Shown: piece after piece, positions 21,144-33,282 of the stretch
Numbering within the stretch: the first letter of the stretch is position 1
How the letters are laid out: each line of letters begins with the position of its first letter
From: Rhynchonema sp. JSB1_4
Taxonomy: Eukaryota > Nematoda > Chromadorea > Monhysterida > Xyalidae
NCBI GenBank assembly: GCA_030248065.1
Contig: JASAMV010000537.1
Coordinates: 1-64,000, forward strand
Length of the DNA: 64,000 bases
Reading direction: 5' to 3'
Notes under the pieces: generated by a model
The model's database searches: none
Seen by the model: the letters and a program-made list of their open reading frames with translations, nothing else
What the model was told of the DNA's origin: nothing
Translations under genes and position numbers: made by a program

Positions 21144-21667
21144 TCGATTCGAAACACAACAATCATTATGGATCTCAAAAACATTTTTTTGCTAATATTG
21201 ATCGCTTTTTGTGCGTCCATGTTCATGCTGCGTGATTAACTTAATTAACTGTTTCTTTTGTAATTCGCATGGTCGAACGGGACCATTTATCGAGATCTAA
21301 TATCCACGCCACGACGTTTCTCACTCGAAATTGCCCGTTCTCAGTCAAATTCAGCAGAAACTTCTCGATTAGACACACAAGAACCGTGATTTATATTTTC
21401 AGAAAAAAGCAAAAGTAACCCCATTCTAGACCAGGATGTGGTTCGAACTTGCGAATTCATACAGAAGAACATTCTCACAGTAGTTCTTTGACGTTTACCG
21501 TGCCGTTTGCATGTGAACAAAGTGTAGAACATCACCTATGTGTATCAGCTGAGTTGTCCTTCCGTGCTGTTCAACTGATTCTACCTAAATTATTGTAGCT
21601 GAAGAAGATAAATTATCAAAGTTTTCACTGTCCATGTGTTTTTTCTTTGCTGGATGCATATCTTAGC
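21144..21667. other. region downstream of syntaxin exon 9d
   Basis: At 21403-21429, after the strong acceptor TTATATTTTCAG, a phase-0 frame encodes KKAKVTPF and stops. It could be a soluble-type terminal exon (see findings). Nothing else recognisable. Confidence 0.35.
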
Positions 21668-22409
21668 CAGGGTTGGATTTAAAAAAAGTAAAAAACTTTA
21701 GTAAATTTTTTGTACGGAAGGTTGGCCAATTTTTGTTCTAAAAATTTAAAAAATAAGTTCATTTTCTTATTTTTCGGTTTTTTTTCGTTATTTTTTCACT
21801 TTTTAAGGTAAAAAGACATGTTTTTACGCCTTTATGGCTCACTGTTCTCAAGAAATCGCCGGCGGCGCTTATATTTCATTTCGAAATGGTGTTGTGATGG
21901 ACTCAGTTTCTATAGACATCCCAACAGTCGTCACAACATGTGTAATGTAGGACACCCATAATGTATTGTGCAGTTATTGAGCGTGCCGTAAGCTATCGCT
22001 GGACACACTCGTTGTTCGCCGTAGTGGTCGTGGATTAGTCATTTGTTGTTTTTGTGACACAAAATGCGTATGTTGAAGCCCTTACCTCTTTTCAAATTTA
22101 TTTGCAACTTCACACATAGAAGGTTGGCCTTCCCTTTTGTCATGTACACCCACAGAGTTAGGTACCTTCGAGGTTCATGACCTGGTTATGGGGTTAGATC
22201 GCAACTGATCAACGCAAACATGCAAGTCAGTGGAAAGGTTTTCTTTTGTGTCCCTCGAAACATGCCTAACTAACATGATTTCAGCTATTTCATTTTTCAA
22301 AAACAAATTTTTAGTGGTCAGGAATAAAAAAAGTAATTTTTTAAAAAAATTTTCAAAAAGTTTCCTTATAAAAAAACGTTCGATAATAATTTTTTTAACT
22401 CCAACCCTG
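21668..22409. mobile_element. AT-rich MITE with CAGGGTTGGA ends
   Basis: The left end CAGGGTTGGATTTAAAAAAA and right end TTTTTTTAACTCCAACCCTG are inverse. The interior is A/T-rich. The CAGGG terminus suggests a hAT-like origin. The 8-bp flanks are not convincingly duplicated. Confidence 0.65.
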
Positions 22410-23888
22410 ATGTGTCATTTTCCTTCTTCGGGCCGGACCACTGGATATACATAATATGATATTGAATTGGTAACCTTATTTTTTGTTAATTGTGGTTATT
22501 CACAGAACAGAATGCTAATCAGCGATACATGTCAAGCCAAGTGTTTGTGGCTGTGGATGAGTATCATGCCCATATGCGCCCACAATTTGACGTGCAATAA
22601 AGTCCGGTAGTAAGCCCATGTCATGTGCAGGTCTGCAAGGACCCAGGAACCCAGCGATGTATAGCATGTGCTGATTTAGATCCGTTTTCGCAAGAGGCCA
22701 CGTGGAAAAACTCTTTTTCTTACCATGGTTCTGTGATTAATCCGCAATTTTTGTGACCCGATCTCTGAATTACACTGCCTGCCTTGAGTTGGAAGTCAAC
22801 TGTTTATGTATTTTATCAGACTTGGTTGACGTAAAGTTGTACAGTGTTGATGTGTGTCAGTATCTCTTTCTTTGTTCGTTTGCTTGCCGGTGTTTTAAAT
22901 TGTCTGCGTTGGCATGTAGTTCGTAACCTTATCATCTAACAATGTGTTCGGAAAATATAATATTGGATTATTATTTTACCTTCCACGTTTTCGTATATGT
23001 ATGTATCGACTACCGCTGAAGTTTTCGACATTAAGTCCCCATGCGTCCGAAAGCTGAAAAGAAGGGAGCCGATCTCCACACAATAAACTTGAAATATTTG
23101 ATCCGTTGCCCGAGTTATCGCTATGCCGATTCAAATTGGTTTTTTCACAAACGCTTGGTCTTTTTTGACACTAAATTCAACCCAATGGCACTACCATAGC
23201 TCGTGCTATGTTGCCAACAACACTTAAATTTGGCGGGAAAGTTTTTTTAGCTGTATTAGCCCACTTATCATCCGAATCATCTAATTATCCCCCTTCGCGT
23301 GGGGACTATAAAGGGTCGGTTTGCCATCGATTTATTCATTCCTTGATTTTTGACCGACGAGATTGGGAAACATCAGATCGACTCGCTCGTAAACGCAAAT
23401 TTGCCAGGCCGCTTCGATCATCATGACCATGAACTCGCATTGCAATAAATTATCCGTCAGTACGGTGCGTTCTTGCTGCTCTGGGTTATGGGATTTGCAT
23501 CTTACGGCAAAAATTTAAAAAATACTGTTTTTTAAATTTCTTTCAGAAAGAAGCACCTGATTTTGGGTGGAAACAGGAGAGCCGTACCGTAACCGTCCGG
23601 ATTGATGCGCATCAAAAGTGAACAGGTGGGGTAGAAATACATTTTTAACTCATCCGCATTCCAGTTCCTGACCTGCCGTAGCCCGCATTGATGTTTCAGA
23701 ACCAGCACGTGGCGTTGTGGTGCCGACCGGGCAACCAGATCTACGGCCGCGCCTGCAACAAGAACAGTTCGGATTTTCAAACTTAACTCACCCTGAAAGA
23801 AGGTTGAAACGGGCAACGACATTTGCAGACGGTATCAACCGATGTATTATAAATAAAGGTTAAGGTTTTAAAAAAAGGTTAAAAAGGT
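22410..23888. other. gene-free spacer
   Basis: No coding exon with domain similarity was found. At 23547, after the good acceptor TTTCTTTCAG, a short phase-0 frame (KEAPDFGWKQ..) ends in TGA, but it is neither hydrophobic nor similar to the syntaxin anchors. AATAAA occurs near 23083. Confidence 0.4.
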
Positions 23889-26800
23889 CCATAATTAACT
23901 TCCATCGAACTTTCAAGCGTCCTTCGTGACATAAGCAAGATTGTCCATGCCTGCATGTTGCTTTTTGCTTTCTGTAAAATTTAGTTGCGTAGAGGGGGGT
24001 TCAGTGGTACATAGCTGTTCACGGCGCCGTTCTCTAATGGCGCCTGGGCAGCGCCACAATTAGGTTAGACTTGCGCGATAAGGTCCTGGGAGGGAGGGAA
24101 TCACACTTGTATTCTGGGATGACTGCTGATTATCCTTGCTCAACATCATCTTGCTTTTCACTGTTCCATATTAACTTCCATCGACCTTTCAAGCGTCCTT
24201 CGTGACATTAGCAAGATTGTCCATGCCTGCATGTTGCTTTTTGCTTTCTGTAAAATTTAGCTGCGTAGAGGGGGGTCCTGTGGTAGCTGTTCACGGCGCC
24301 GTTCTCTAATGGCGCCTGGGCAGCGCCACAATTACATAGGTTAGACTTGCGCTCTCAGGTCCTGGGTGGGAGGGAATCACACTTGTAATCTGGGATGACT
24401 GCTGATTATACTTGCTCAACATCATCTTGCTTTTCACTGTTATGTTGCTTTTTGCTTTCTGTAAAATTTAGCTGCGTAGAGGGGGTCCTGTGGTGGCTGT
24501 TCACGGCGCCGTTCTCTAATGGCGCCTGGGCAGCGCCACAATTACATAGGTTAGACTTTTAGCGCTCAGGTCCTGGGGGGGAGGGAATCACACTTGTAAT
24601 CTGGGATGACTGCTGATTATACTTGCTCAACATCATCTTGCTTTTCACTGTTCCATATTAACTTCCATCGACCTTTCAAGCGTCCTTCGTGACATCAGCA
24701 AGATTGTCCATGCCTGCATGTTGCTTTTTGCTTTCTGTAAAATTTAGCTGCGTAGAGGGGGCCCTGTGGTGGTATGCTCACGGCGCCGTTTTCTAATGGC
24801 GCCTGGGCAGCGCCACACTTAGGTTAGACTTGCACGCTCAGGTCCTGGGTGGGAGGGAATCACACTTGTATTCTGGGATGACTGCTGATTATCCTTGCTC
24901 ACCATCATCTTGCTTTTCACTGTTCCATATTAACTTCCATCGACGTTTCAAGCGTCCTTCGTGACATCAGCAAGATTGTCCATGCCTGCATGTTGCTTTT
25001 TGCTTTCTGTAAAATTTAGCTGCGTAGAGGGGGGTCCTGTGGTAGCTGTTCACGGCGCCGTTCTCTAATGGCGCCTGGGCAGCGCCACAATTACATAGGT
25101 TAGACTTGCGCGCTCAGGTCCTGGGTGGGAGGGAATCACACGTGTAATCTGGGATGACTGCTGATTATACTTGCTCAACATCATCTTGCTTTTCACTCTT
25201 CCATATTAACTTCCATCGACCTTTCAAGCGTCCTTCGTGACATCAGCAAGATTGTCCAGGCCTGCACGTTGCTTTTTGCTTTCTGTAAAATTTAGCTGCG
25301 TAGAGGGGGTCCTGTGGTGGTGCTCACGGCGCCGTTTTCTAATGGCGCCTGGGCAGCGCCACACTTAGGCTAGACTTGCACGCTCAGGTCCTGGGTGGGA
25401 GGGAATCACACTTGTATTCTGGGATGACTGCTGATTATCCTTGCTCAACATCATCTTGCTTTTCACTGTTCCATATTAACTTCCATCGACCTTTCAAGCG
25501 TCCTTCGTGACATTAGCAAGATTGTCTATGCCTGCATGTTGCTTTTTGCTTTCTGTAAAATTTAGCTGCGTAGAGGGGGTCCTGTTGTAGCAGTTCACGG
25601 CGCCGTTCTCTTGGCGCCTGGGCAGCGCCACAATTACACAGGTTAGACTTGCGCGCTCAGGTACTGGGTGGGAGGGAATCACACTTGTAATCTGGGATGA
25701 CTGCTGATTATACTTGCTCAACATCATCTTGCTTTTCACTGTTCCATATTAACTTCCATCGACCTTTCAACCGTCCTTCGTGACATCAGCAAGATTGTCC
25801 ATGTCTGCATGTTGCTTTTTGCATTCTGTAAAATTTAGCTGCGTAGAGGGGGTCCTGTGGTGGTGCTCACGGCGCCGTTTTCTATTGGCGCCTGGGCAGC
25901 GCCACACTTAGGTTAGACTTGCGCGCTCAGGTCCTGGGTGGGAGGGAATAACACTTGTAATCTGAAATGACCGCTGATTATACTTGCTCAACATCATCTT
26001 GCTTTTCACTGTCATGTTGCTTTTTGCTTTCTGTAAAATTTAATTGCGTAGAGGGGATTCCTGTGGTGGCTGCTCACGGCGCCGTTCTCTAATGGCGCCT
26101 GGGCAGCGCCACACTTAGGTTAGACTTGCACGCTCAGGTCCTGGGTGGGAGGGAATCACACTTGTAATCTGGGATGACTGCTGATTATACTTGCTCAACA
26201 TCATCTTGCTTTTCACTGTTATGTTGCTTTTTGCTTTCTGTGAAATTTAGCTGCGTAGCGGGGGTCCTGTGGTAGCTGTTCACGGCGCCGTTCTCTAATG
26301 GCGCCTGGGCAGCGCCACAATTACATAGGCTAGACTTGCGCGCTCAGGTCCAGGGTGGGAGGGAATCACACTTGTAATCTGGGATGACTGCTGATTATAC
26401 TTGCTCAACATCATCTTGCTTTTCACTGTTATGTTGCTTTTTGCTTTCTGTAAAATTTAGCTGCGTAGAGGGTGGTCCTGTGGTGGCTGTTCACGGCGCC
26501 GTTCTCTAATGGCGCCTGGGCAGCGCCACACTTAGGCTAGACTTGCACGCTCAGGTCCAGGGTGGGAGGGAATCACACTTGTAATCTGGGATGACTGCTG
26601 ATTATACTTGCTCAACATCATCTTGCTTTTCACTGTTATGTTGCTTTTTGCTTTCTGTAAAATTTAATTGCGTAGAGGGGATTCCTGTGGTAGCTGTTCA
26701 CGGCGCCGTTCTCTAATGGCGCCTGGGCAGCGTAACAATTACATAGGTTAGACTTGCGCGCTCAGGTCCTAGGTGGGAGGGAATCACACTTGTAATCTGG

Positions 26801-28922
26801 GATGACTGCTGATTATACTTGCTCAACATCATCTTGCTTTTCACTGTTATGTTGCTTTTTGCTTTCTGTAAAATTTAGCTGCGTAGAGGGTGGTCCTGTG
26901 GTGGCTGTTCACGGCGCCGTTCTCTAATGGCGCCTGGGCAGCGCCACACTTAGGCTAGACTTGCACGCTCAGGTCCTGGGTGGGAGGGAATCACACTTGT
27001 ATTCTGGGATGACTGCTGATTATCCTTGCTCAACATCATCTTGCTTTTCACTGTTCCATATTAATTTCCATCGACCTTTCAAGCGTCCTTCGTGACATTA
27101 GCCAGATTGTCTATGCCTGCATGTTGCTTTTTGCTTTCTGTAAAATTTAGCTGCGTAGAGGGGGTCCTGTGGTAGCAGTTCACGGCGCCGTTCTCTAATG
27201 ACGCCTGGGCAGCGCCACAATTACACAGGTTAGACTTGCGCGCTCAGGTCCTGGGTGGGAGGGAATCACACTTGTATTCTGGGATGACTGCTGATTATAC
27301 TTGCTCAACATCATCTTGCTTTTCACTGTTCCATATTAACTTCCATCGACCTTTCAACCGTCCTTCGTGACATCAGCAAGATTGTCCATGTCTGCATGTT
27401 GCTTTCTGCATTCTGTAAAATTTAGCTGCGTAGAGGGGGTCCTGTGGTGGTGCTCACGGCGCCGTTTTCTAATGGCGCCTGGGCAGCGCCACACTTAGGC
27501 TAGACTTGCGCGCTCAGGTCCTGGGTGGGAGGGAATAACACTTGTAATCTGAAATGACTGCTGATTATACTTGCTCAACATCATCTTGCTTTTCACTGTT
27601 ATGTTGCTTTTTGCTTTCTGTAAAATTTAATTGCGTAGAGGGGATTCCTGTGGTGGCTGCTCACGGCGCCGTTTTCTATTGGCGCCTGGGCAGCGCCACA
27701 CTTAGGTTAGACTTGCGCGCTCAGGTCCTGGGTGGGAGGGAATAACACTTGTAATCTGAAATGACTGCTGATTATACTTGCTCAACATCATCTTGCTTTT
27801 CACTGGTATGTTGCTTTTTGCTTTCTGTAAGATTTAGCTGCGTAGACGGGGTCCTGTGGTAGCTGTTCACGGCGCCGTTCTCTAATGGCGCCTGGGCAGC
27901 GTAACAATTACATAGGTTAGACTTGCGCGCTCAGGTCCTAGGTGGGAGGGAATCACACTTGTAATCTGGGATGACTGCTGATTATACTTGCTCAACATCA
28001 TCTTGCTTTTCACTGTTATGTTGCTTTTTGCTTTCTGTGAAATTTAGCTGCGTAGACGGGGTCCTGTGGTAGCTGTTCACGGCGCCGTTCTCTAATGGCG
28101 CCTGGGCAGCGCCACACTTAGGTTAGACTTGCGCGCTCAGGTCCTGGGTGGGAGGGAATCACACTTGTATTTGGAATGAATGCTGATTATACTTGCTCAA
28201 CATCATCTGGCTTTTCACTGTTCCATATTAACTTCCATCGACGTTTCAAGCGTCCTTCGTGACATCAGCAAGATTGTCCATGCCTGCATGTTGCTTTTTG
28301 CTTTCTGTAAAATTTAGCTGCGTAATGGGGGGTGTCCTGTGGTAGCTGTTCACGGCGCCGTTCTCTAATGGCGCCTGGGCAACGCCACAATTACATAGGC
28401 TAGACTTGCGCGCTCAGGTCCAGGGTGGGAGGGAATCACACTTGTAATCTGGGATGACTGCTGATTATACTTGCTCAACATCATCTTGCTTTTCACTGTT
28501 ATGTTGCTTTTTGCTTTCTGTAAAATTTAGCTGCGTAGAGGGTGGTCCTGTGGTGGCTGTTCACGGCGCCGTTCTCTAATGGCGCCTGGGCAGCGCCACA
28601 CTTAGGCTAGACTTGCACGCTCAGGTCCTGGGTGGGAGGGAATCACACTTGTATTCTGGGATGACTGCTGATTATCCTTGCTCAACATCATCTTGCTTTT
28701 CACTGTTCCATATTAACTTCCATCGACCTTTCAAGCGTCCTTCGTGACATTAGCAAGATTGTCCATGCCTGCATGTTGCTTTTTGCTTTCTGTAAAATTT
28801 AGCTGCGTAGTGGGGAGTCCTGTGGTGGCTGCTCACGGCACCGTTCTCTAATGGCGCCTGGGCAGCGCCACACTTAGGTTAGACTTGCACGCTCAGGTCC
28901 TGGGTGGGAGGGAATCACACTT
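23889..28922. repeat. 5-kb satellite, 21 units of about 270 and about 208 bp
   Basis: Each unit holds CACGGCGCCGTTCTCTAATG, then GCGCCTGGGCAGCGCCAC and ATGACTGCTGATTATACTTG. Long units add about 62 bases (CCATATTAACTTCCATCGAC to GATTGTCCATGCCTG) that short units lack. From the GGCGCCTGGGC anchor I count 21 copies, with spacings in the order L S L L L L L S S S S S L L S S S L S L. GGCGCC pairs could fold into a hairpin. No coding function; the array is clean and recently homogenised. Confidence 0.95.
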
Positions 28923-29655
28923 ACAATTTGTTTAGAAAATGGCGTGTGCTGTTGCATGCGCTGTGTGTATAAAAAGTGCCAAGAGCCGATGGATTGCCCA
29001 TACAGCAAGTATATTCATTATGTATATTTGCATTCATTTCAGACAAACAAGCATCGTGTAAGCTTACTTGTGTGTCTGTACTATTTGTTCATTTTTTTAG
29101 CGAGTTAAAGCATGCTCGTGGATCAAAAGTGTCCAAGGTAACCACACTTGCTTTATAAGAGGGATATGCAACAGATCATATGGTAACCAATATTCCTGCA
29201 AGTTGTTTACTTGGTATATGTACGTGCTCATAGCCCATATAACGTTAACATGCAGTGCCACATGTATACATAAGTGAACATAATCACAAAAGAACTTGAG
29301 TGCTCCTAAACGGCCAGAATATAAAGAGCTAGACATATGTACGTATCAATATCATAATTGCACAACATGAAGAATATAGAGCTAGACGGGTGCACCAAAT
29401 ACAAGCCTGATGATTGCTATTGCTATTCCTATTGCTAATTGCTCGTCAATTTTGGCTTCGTGTGGATTGTCTTGTGCCATCTTCCACTGCCAGCTCTCTT
29501 GACCGAGTGTATATATTCTCTTGACCGGGTGTGTATGTAAGTACTGTATGTATACATATTCTTGTTTATATTCTTGTTTTGGAATTGTGAAACAATTTTG
29601 CTCATGTCTAGTTCTTTATATTCTTTTGTTGCAATTGTGAAACAATTTTGCTCAT
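28923..29655. other. spacer with short local repeats
   Basis: Contains TTCTTTATATTCTTTTGTTG and CATGTCTA(G/C)T local duplications. No gene is recognised. Confidence 0.4.
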
Positions 29656-31141
29656 GTCTACTCTCTCGTTCCATTGGAGTGATTTCAGCACTCCGCGGAG
29701 TGTTAAAAACGAGCAATACCCGCCGGAGTGTTTTGATCACTCCAAGGAGTGCTAAGGACCACTCCGAATCGGGAGTGGTTTGGCCGGCGCGGAGTGCTTT
29801 CAACAGCGGGTGATAAAACACTTCTGCGGAGTGTTTTCTTTTGTTCTGTTCTCGAAAATAATTCAGGTCAGAAAGCGACAACAAATAGCAAAATCAACGC
29901 AGAATTTTATTCGAGATAACCACACAACAACAACCATCCCATAATCCATGTTATAATCTTGTGATATTCATATTCCTAAGCACAAGGGTTTGACGAAAGA
30001 GAAAACGATGTGTAGTGCTGCACTAGAAACAAGCATGCAAACACATTGCTTAAAAACAAAAAGCAAGTATAAAATTCAGACTGTGCATTGGCTCTTCATT
30101 TTCGGGTCTACCCCCAGAGTCCGTTGAGTCATCATCATTGTTGTGTTTCGGGCCCGGCGGTGCAGAATTGAGATGCAAACTCAAATGTCGACGCCGACTG
30201 TTCTTTAATTCAATGTAGTTCCTTGGGTGGAGGGGCTCCCCTCGGGGTACGTCTGTTGCCCTTCCATGGTACGCCTGCCCCCCCTGTTCCCCCTCCGGGC
30301 AGACCTGTACGGGAGGAATTTTTTACCCTCGGCCGGTAATGGCTTCAGATCGAAAAATTGGGGGGGTCTGGTAACCCCACTGTTCCCCCTCCGGGTATGT
30401 CTGCTCCCGCAATTTTTGCCTAAAATAGGCAAATTTTTGCCCAAGATAGGCAAATTTAGGCCTAAAATAGGCATTTTTAGGCACGAAATGAGTGATTTAT
30501 AGGTCAATGTTGTCAAAATCCCCAAAATACCATTTTTATTGAGAGTTTCTTCAAGGAGGGCAAAAATGGGTGAAATTTTCGACCTCGAAAAATGACTTTT
30601 CTCCAAATTTCGGTCCCCCCCTGGTGGGTACGTCTGTTCCCCCTCCTTTTAAAAGAGGGTATCGCCTGTTCCCCCTCCGGACCAGGAACTACACTGTTTT
30701 AATGTGTACTCACGTTTGCTTGGCTGGCCGTTTGCGCTCAACTGACCACACTTGTAATAATGCTTTGTTTGCCGAATTCTTTTTTATGGGTCGTGATGAG
30801 ATAATGATTGTTGAGACCAGACACATCGGTGAAACGGTCCTTTCGACAGTAAGCGCAACGCAACATAGATAAAATAGCTGGAACACAAAATGCTGATAAA
30901 CACGCAAAAGAAATAATTATAACAATAAAATTTCTCAAAAATGCTGCAAAATGGCGTAAAAAATTTGTTTTTCTCTTTATCGAGTGCTTTCCAAAGCGGA
31001 GTGTTTCACAATCACTCCAAAATCAGAGTGTTGCAGCTTAATCACTCCGCAGCGTGCTTAAAAAACTCCACGTCGTTTTTTTTCTGGGTTACTCCGCAGC
31101 GGAGTGTTTTGAATCACTCCGAATGGGACGAGAGAGTAGCT
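29656..31141. mobile_element. 1.5-kb terminal-inverted-repeat element with GGAGTG subterminal repeats
   Basis: The left end CTACTCTCTCGTTCCATTGG and right end CCGAATGGGACGAGAGAGTAG are inverse. Both ends are followed internally by many CACTCC / GGAGTG boxes (about ten on the left to 29830, about eight on the right from 30970), like the subterminal transposase-binding repeats of large DNA transposons. The interior has no transposase and carries a nested hAT-like MITE (30211-30696). Confidence 0.75.
30211..30696. mobile_element. hAT-like MITE, CAGTGTAGTTCC family, copy 3
   Basis: Ends CAATGTAGTTCC and GGAACTACACTG, flanked by an imperfect 8-bp duplication (CTTTAATT / TTTTAATG). The inverted core TAAAATAGGCAAATTT is shared with the copies at 7597 and 37542. 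Confidence 0.8.
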
Positions 31142-31231
31142 CTTTATAATCTGCTTGTACCACTACAACGTGCACCTGTCATAAACGTTGACCAAGTTGA
31201 ACCCACCAAAGGCTTGCGCATTGTGCAAAAA

Positions 31232-31415
31232 ACGTGAAAACGGGAAAACGGGAAAACGTGTCATTGTGAAGACACATTTTTTTGAACCGGGAAAACGGAA
31301 AAACGGGAAAACGGGAAACCGGGAAACCGGATTTCATTGTGAAGACACCAATGAACCAAACCGGGAAAACGGGAAAACGGGAAACCGGGAAAACGGGAAA
31401 CCGGGAAAACGGGTC
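31232..31415. repeat. ACGGGAAA / CCGGGAAA minisatellite
   Basis: Repeated 8-9-base units (AACGGGAAA, CCGGGAAA), with TCATTGTGAAGAC recurring three times between sub-arrays. Confidence 0.9.
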
Positions 31416-31488
31416 ATTGTGAAGACGGCCTTAGATTATTTATCTTTGTGTCCGCAGTGCATCTTTTCCGCGGTGGTCCAATGTGGTA

Positions 31489-31763
31489 TTGGTCGCACAA
31501 TGACTTTATAAGAATTGGTCAAATTTTTTTCCTGAATCGCAAAGCAGGCTTGTGACGGCGCAATGACGTTGCGTTGCGCGATCACACACAAAACGCGTAG
31601 TAAAGAGAATGTTTCAGACCTGCGGCAACATGGTTGATCTGCTAGATTATTTTCAGCTGAAAATGTTTTGTGAGAATCACAAATAGCACAGTAGTTAAGA
31701 GTGACTGAACGTGAAAATCAGGATTGATTTTGATGAATTCTTATATGGTCATTGTGCGACCAA
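31489..31763. mobile_element. TTGGTCGCACAATGA element, copy 1 (inverted)
   Basis: Ends TTGGTCGCACAATGACTTTA and its inverse ATATGGTCATTGTGCGACCAA, flanked by TA on both sides. No coding capacity. Opposite orientation to the copy at 31869. Confidence 0.82.
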
Positions 31764-31868
31764 TACCATTCCGGACTTCCGGCTTGCACATGGTGCCATT
31801 GGTTGGGAAATGTTGGTCGACGTCATCGGCCGCCAATGCTATTGAACACGGCGGCATCGGCGTTGATA

Positions 31869-32142
31869 TTGGTCGCACAATGACCATATAAGAATTCATC
31901 AAATCAATCCTGATTTTCACGTTCAGTCACTCTTAACCACTGTGCTATTTGTGATTCTCACAAAACATTTTGACCTGAAAATAATCCAGCAGGGTACCCA
32001 CGTTGCTGCGGGTCTGAAACATTTTACTGACTGCATTCGTTGTGTGCGATCAAGCAACGCAACGTCACCACCCCGTCACTTTCCCTCTTTACGATTCAGG
32101 GAAAAAATTTGACCAATTCTTATAAAGTCATTGTGCAACCAA
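31869..32142. mobile_element. TTGGTCGCACAATGA element, copy 2
   Basis: Complete copy flanked by TA. It provides the unoccupied version (GCATTCGTTGTGTGCG) of the site where the 226-bp fold-back sits at 3587. Confidence 0.82.
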
Positions 32143-32441
32143 TAGCGAGCAGAAGAGGTGAGGTCGAGCCCGCCTCAATCACCGATCCCACGCCAAACGC
32201 ACCTTCCGCGTGGTGGACCCTAATGCCAGCCACTGGTCCCATCCCAACTGCAGCACGGGATCCTGATGGGCGCTGGACCACAATAAGCATTAGACCCTGA
32301 TGATGCTCAAGCTCAAGACGAGTCTTCCACCATCTGTGTTGAGCTGAGTCTTGTCTTGGATACCATGCCGCGTCATATGGGAATGGTTGGACCTCGGGGT
32401 ACTACGGTAGCTGCACAAAATGATAAAAAAAGAAATTGCAG
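32143..32441. other. spacer before nested hAT element
   Basis: A Pro/Ala-rich open frame of about 86 codons has no recognised domain. Probably non-coding. Confidence 0.35.
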
Positions 32442-32821
32442 CAGAGGTCGCAATCCGGGCCGGGCCGCGATTTTGGGCTTTTGGCTCGGGCCGGGCCGGG
32501 CCGGGCCGGAGATTTGGAGGGTCGGGCCGGGCCGGGCCGGGCACCCCGGCCCGAAGCTTCTGAAGTGACTTATTTTACTGAAAAAGTAGGGTGTTTTTTG
32601 TCCAAAATACTAAAATTTCGGACGGATTCAGCAAGTAAGTGATCAGTATTGTCCAGTCGTGTGGCTACCCAGGCGTGCAATCAACCTACTGTACCACCAG
32701 AAAGGCCTGAAATCAACCTACCTACTGTACCGACCGACCGGCCGAGCTAGGGGGGAACAAAATTTTTTATGTCCAAGTTTAGATGAAAATGTACTCTAAA
32801 ACCCTCAAAATTTTTCGATTA

Positions 32822-33247
32822 CCGTATTGTCGGAAATAGAACCCCCCCATTAATTGACCCCCCCATTAATTGAACCCCCCTAAATGGCTCGAAATCAAAA
32901 ATAGAACCCCCCCATTAATTGACCCCCCCCCCATTAATAGAACCCCACCCCCAACCTTCACCGTACCACAGATTAGTGGTATGGTAGGGCTGCGTTGTTG
33001 TGTCAAACGTTGTTTAAGCTTGCGTACACAACAGAATACAGCTTTTTAAGCATAATTGCCGCTGTTGAAGCAAGAAAATACCGAAAACAAGCCATTTTTA
33101 TGGGCATTATTAACAATGATTTTTTTCGTCGGGGGGCCAAATGAAAAATATAACCCCCCCAATAATTGACCCCCCCATAAATTGAACCCCCCCAAAATGA
33201 CCCCAGTGAAAAAATAGACCCCCCGGGTTCTATTTCCGACAATACGG
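32822..33247. mobile_element. mariner-like MITE nested in hAT-like element
   Basis: Ends CCGTATTGTCGG and CCGACAATACGG with TA on both sides. The sister hAT-like copy at 37021 reads CGATTATTTGGAATG straight through. This gives a true empty site and proves a TA target duplication. Confidence 0.95.
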
Positions 33248-33282
33248 TATTTGGAATGAAAAATATGGATTTTATACCATTT

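Noticed and set aside
23547..23620. Fifth syntaxin anchor exon
   Set aside because: The acceptor is good, but the in-phase frame (KEAPDFGWKQ..) is hydrophilic and unlike the four anchors; a KKHLILGG reading is out of phase with the acceptor.
32436..32642. Gly/Pro/Arg/Ala-rich open frames in GGGCCGGGCC runs (also near 34700-35070 and 36620-36850)
   Set aside because: Products of GC-rich transposon ends that recur at every copy; no start context, splice sites or domains.
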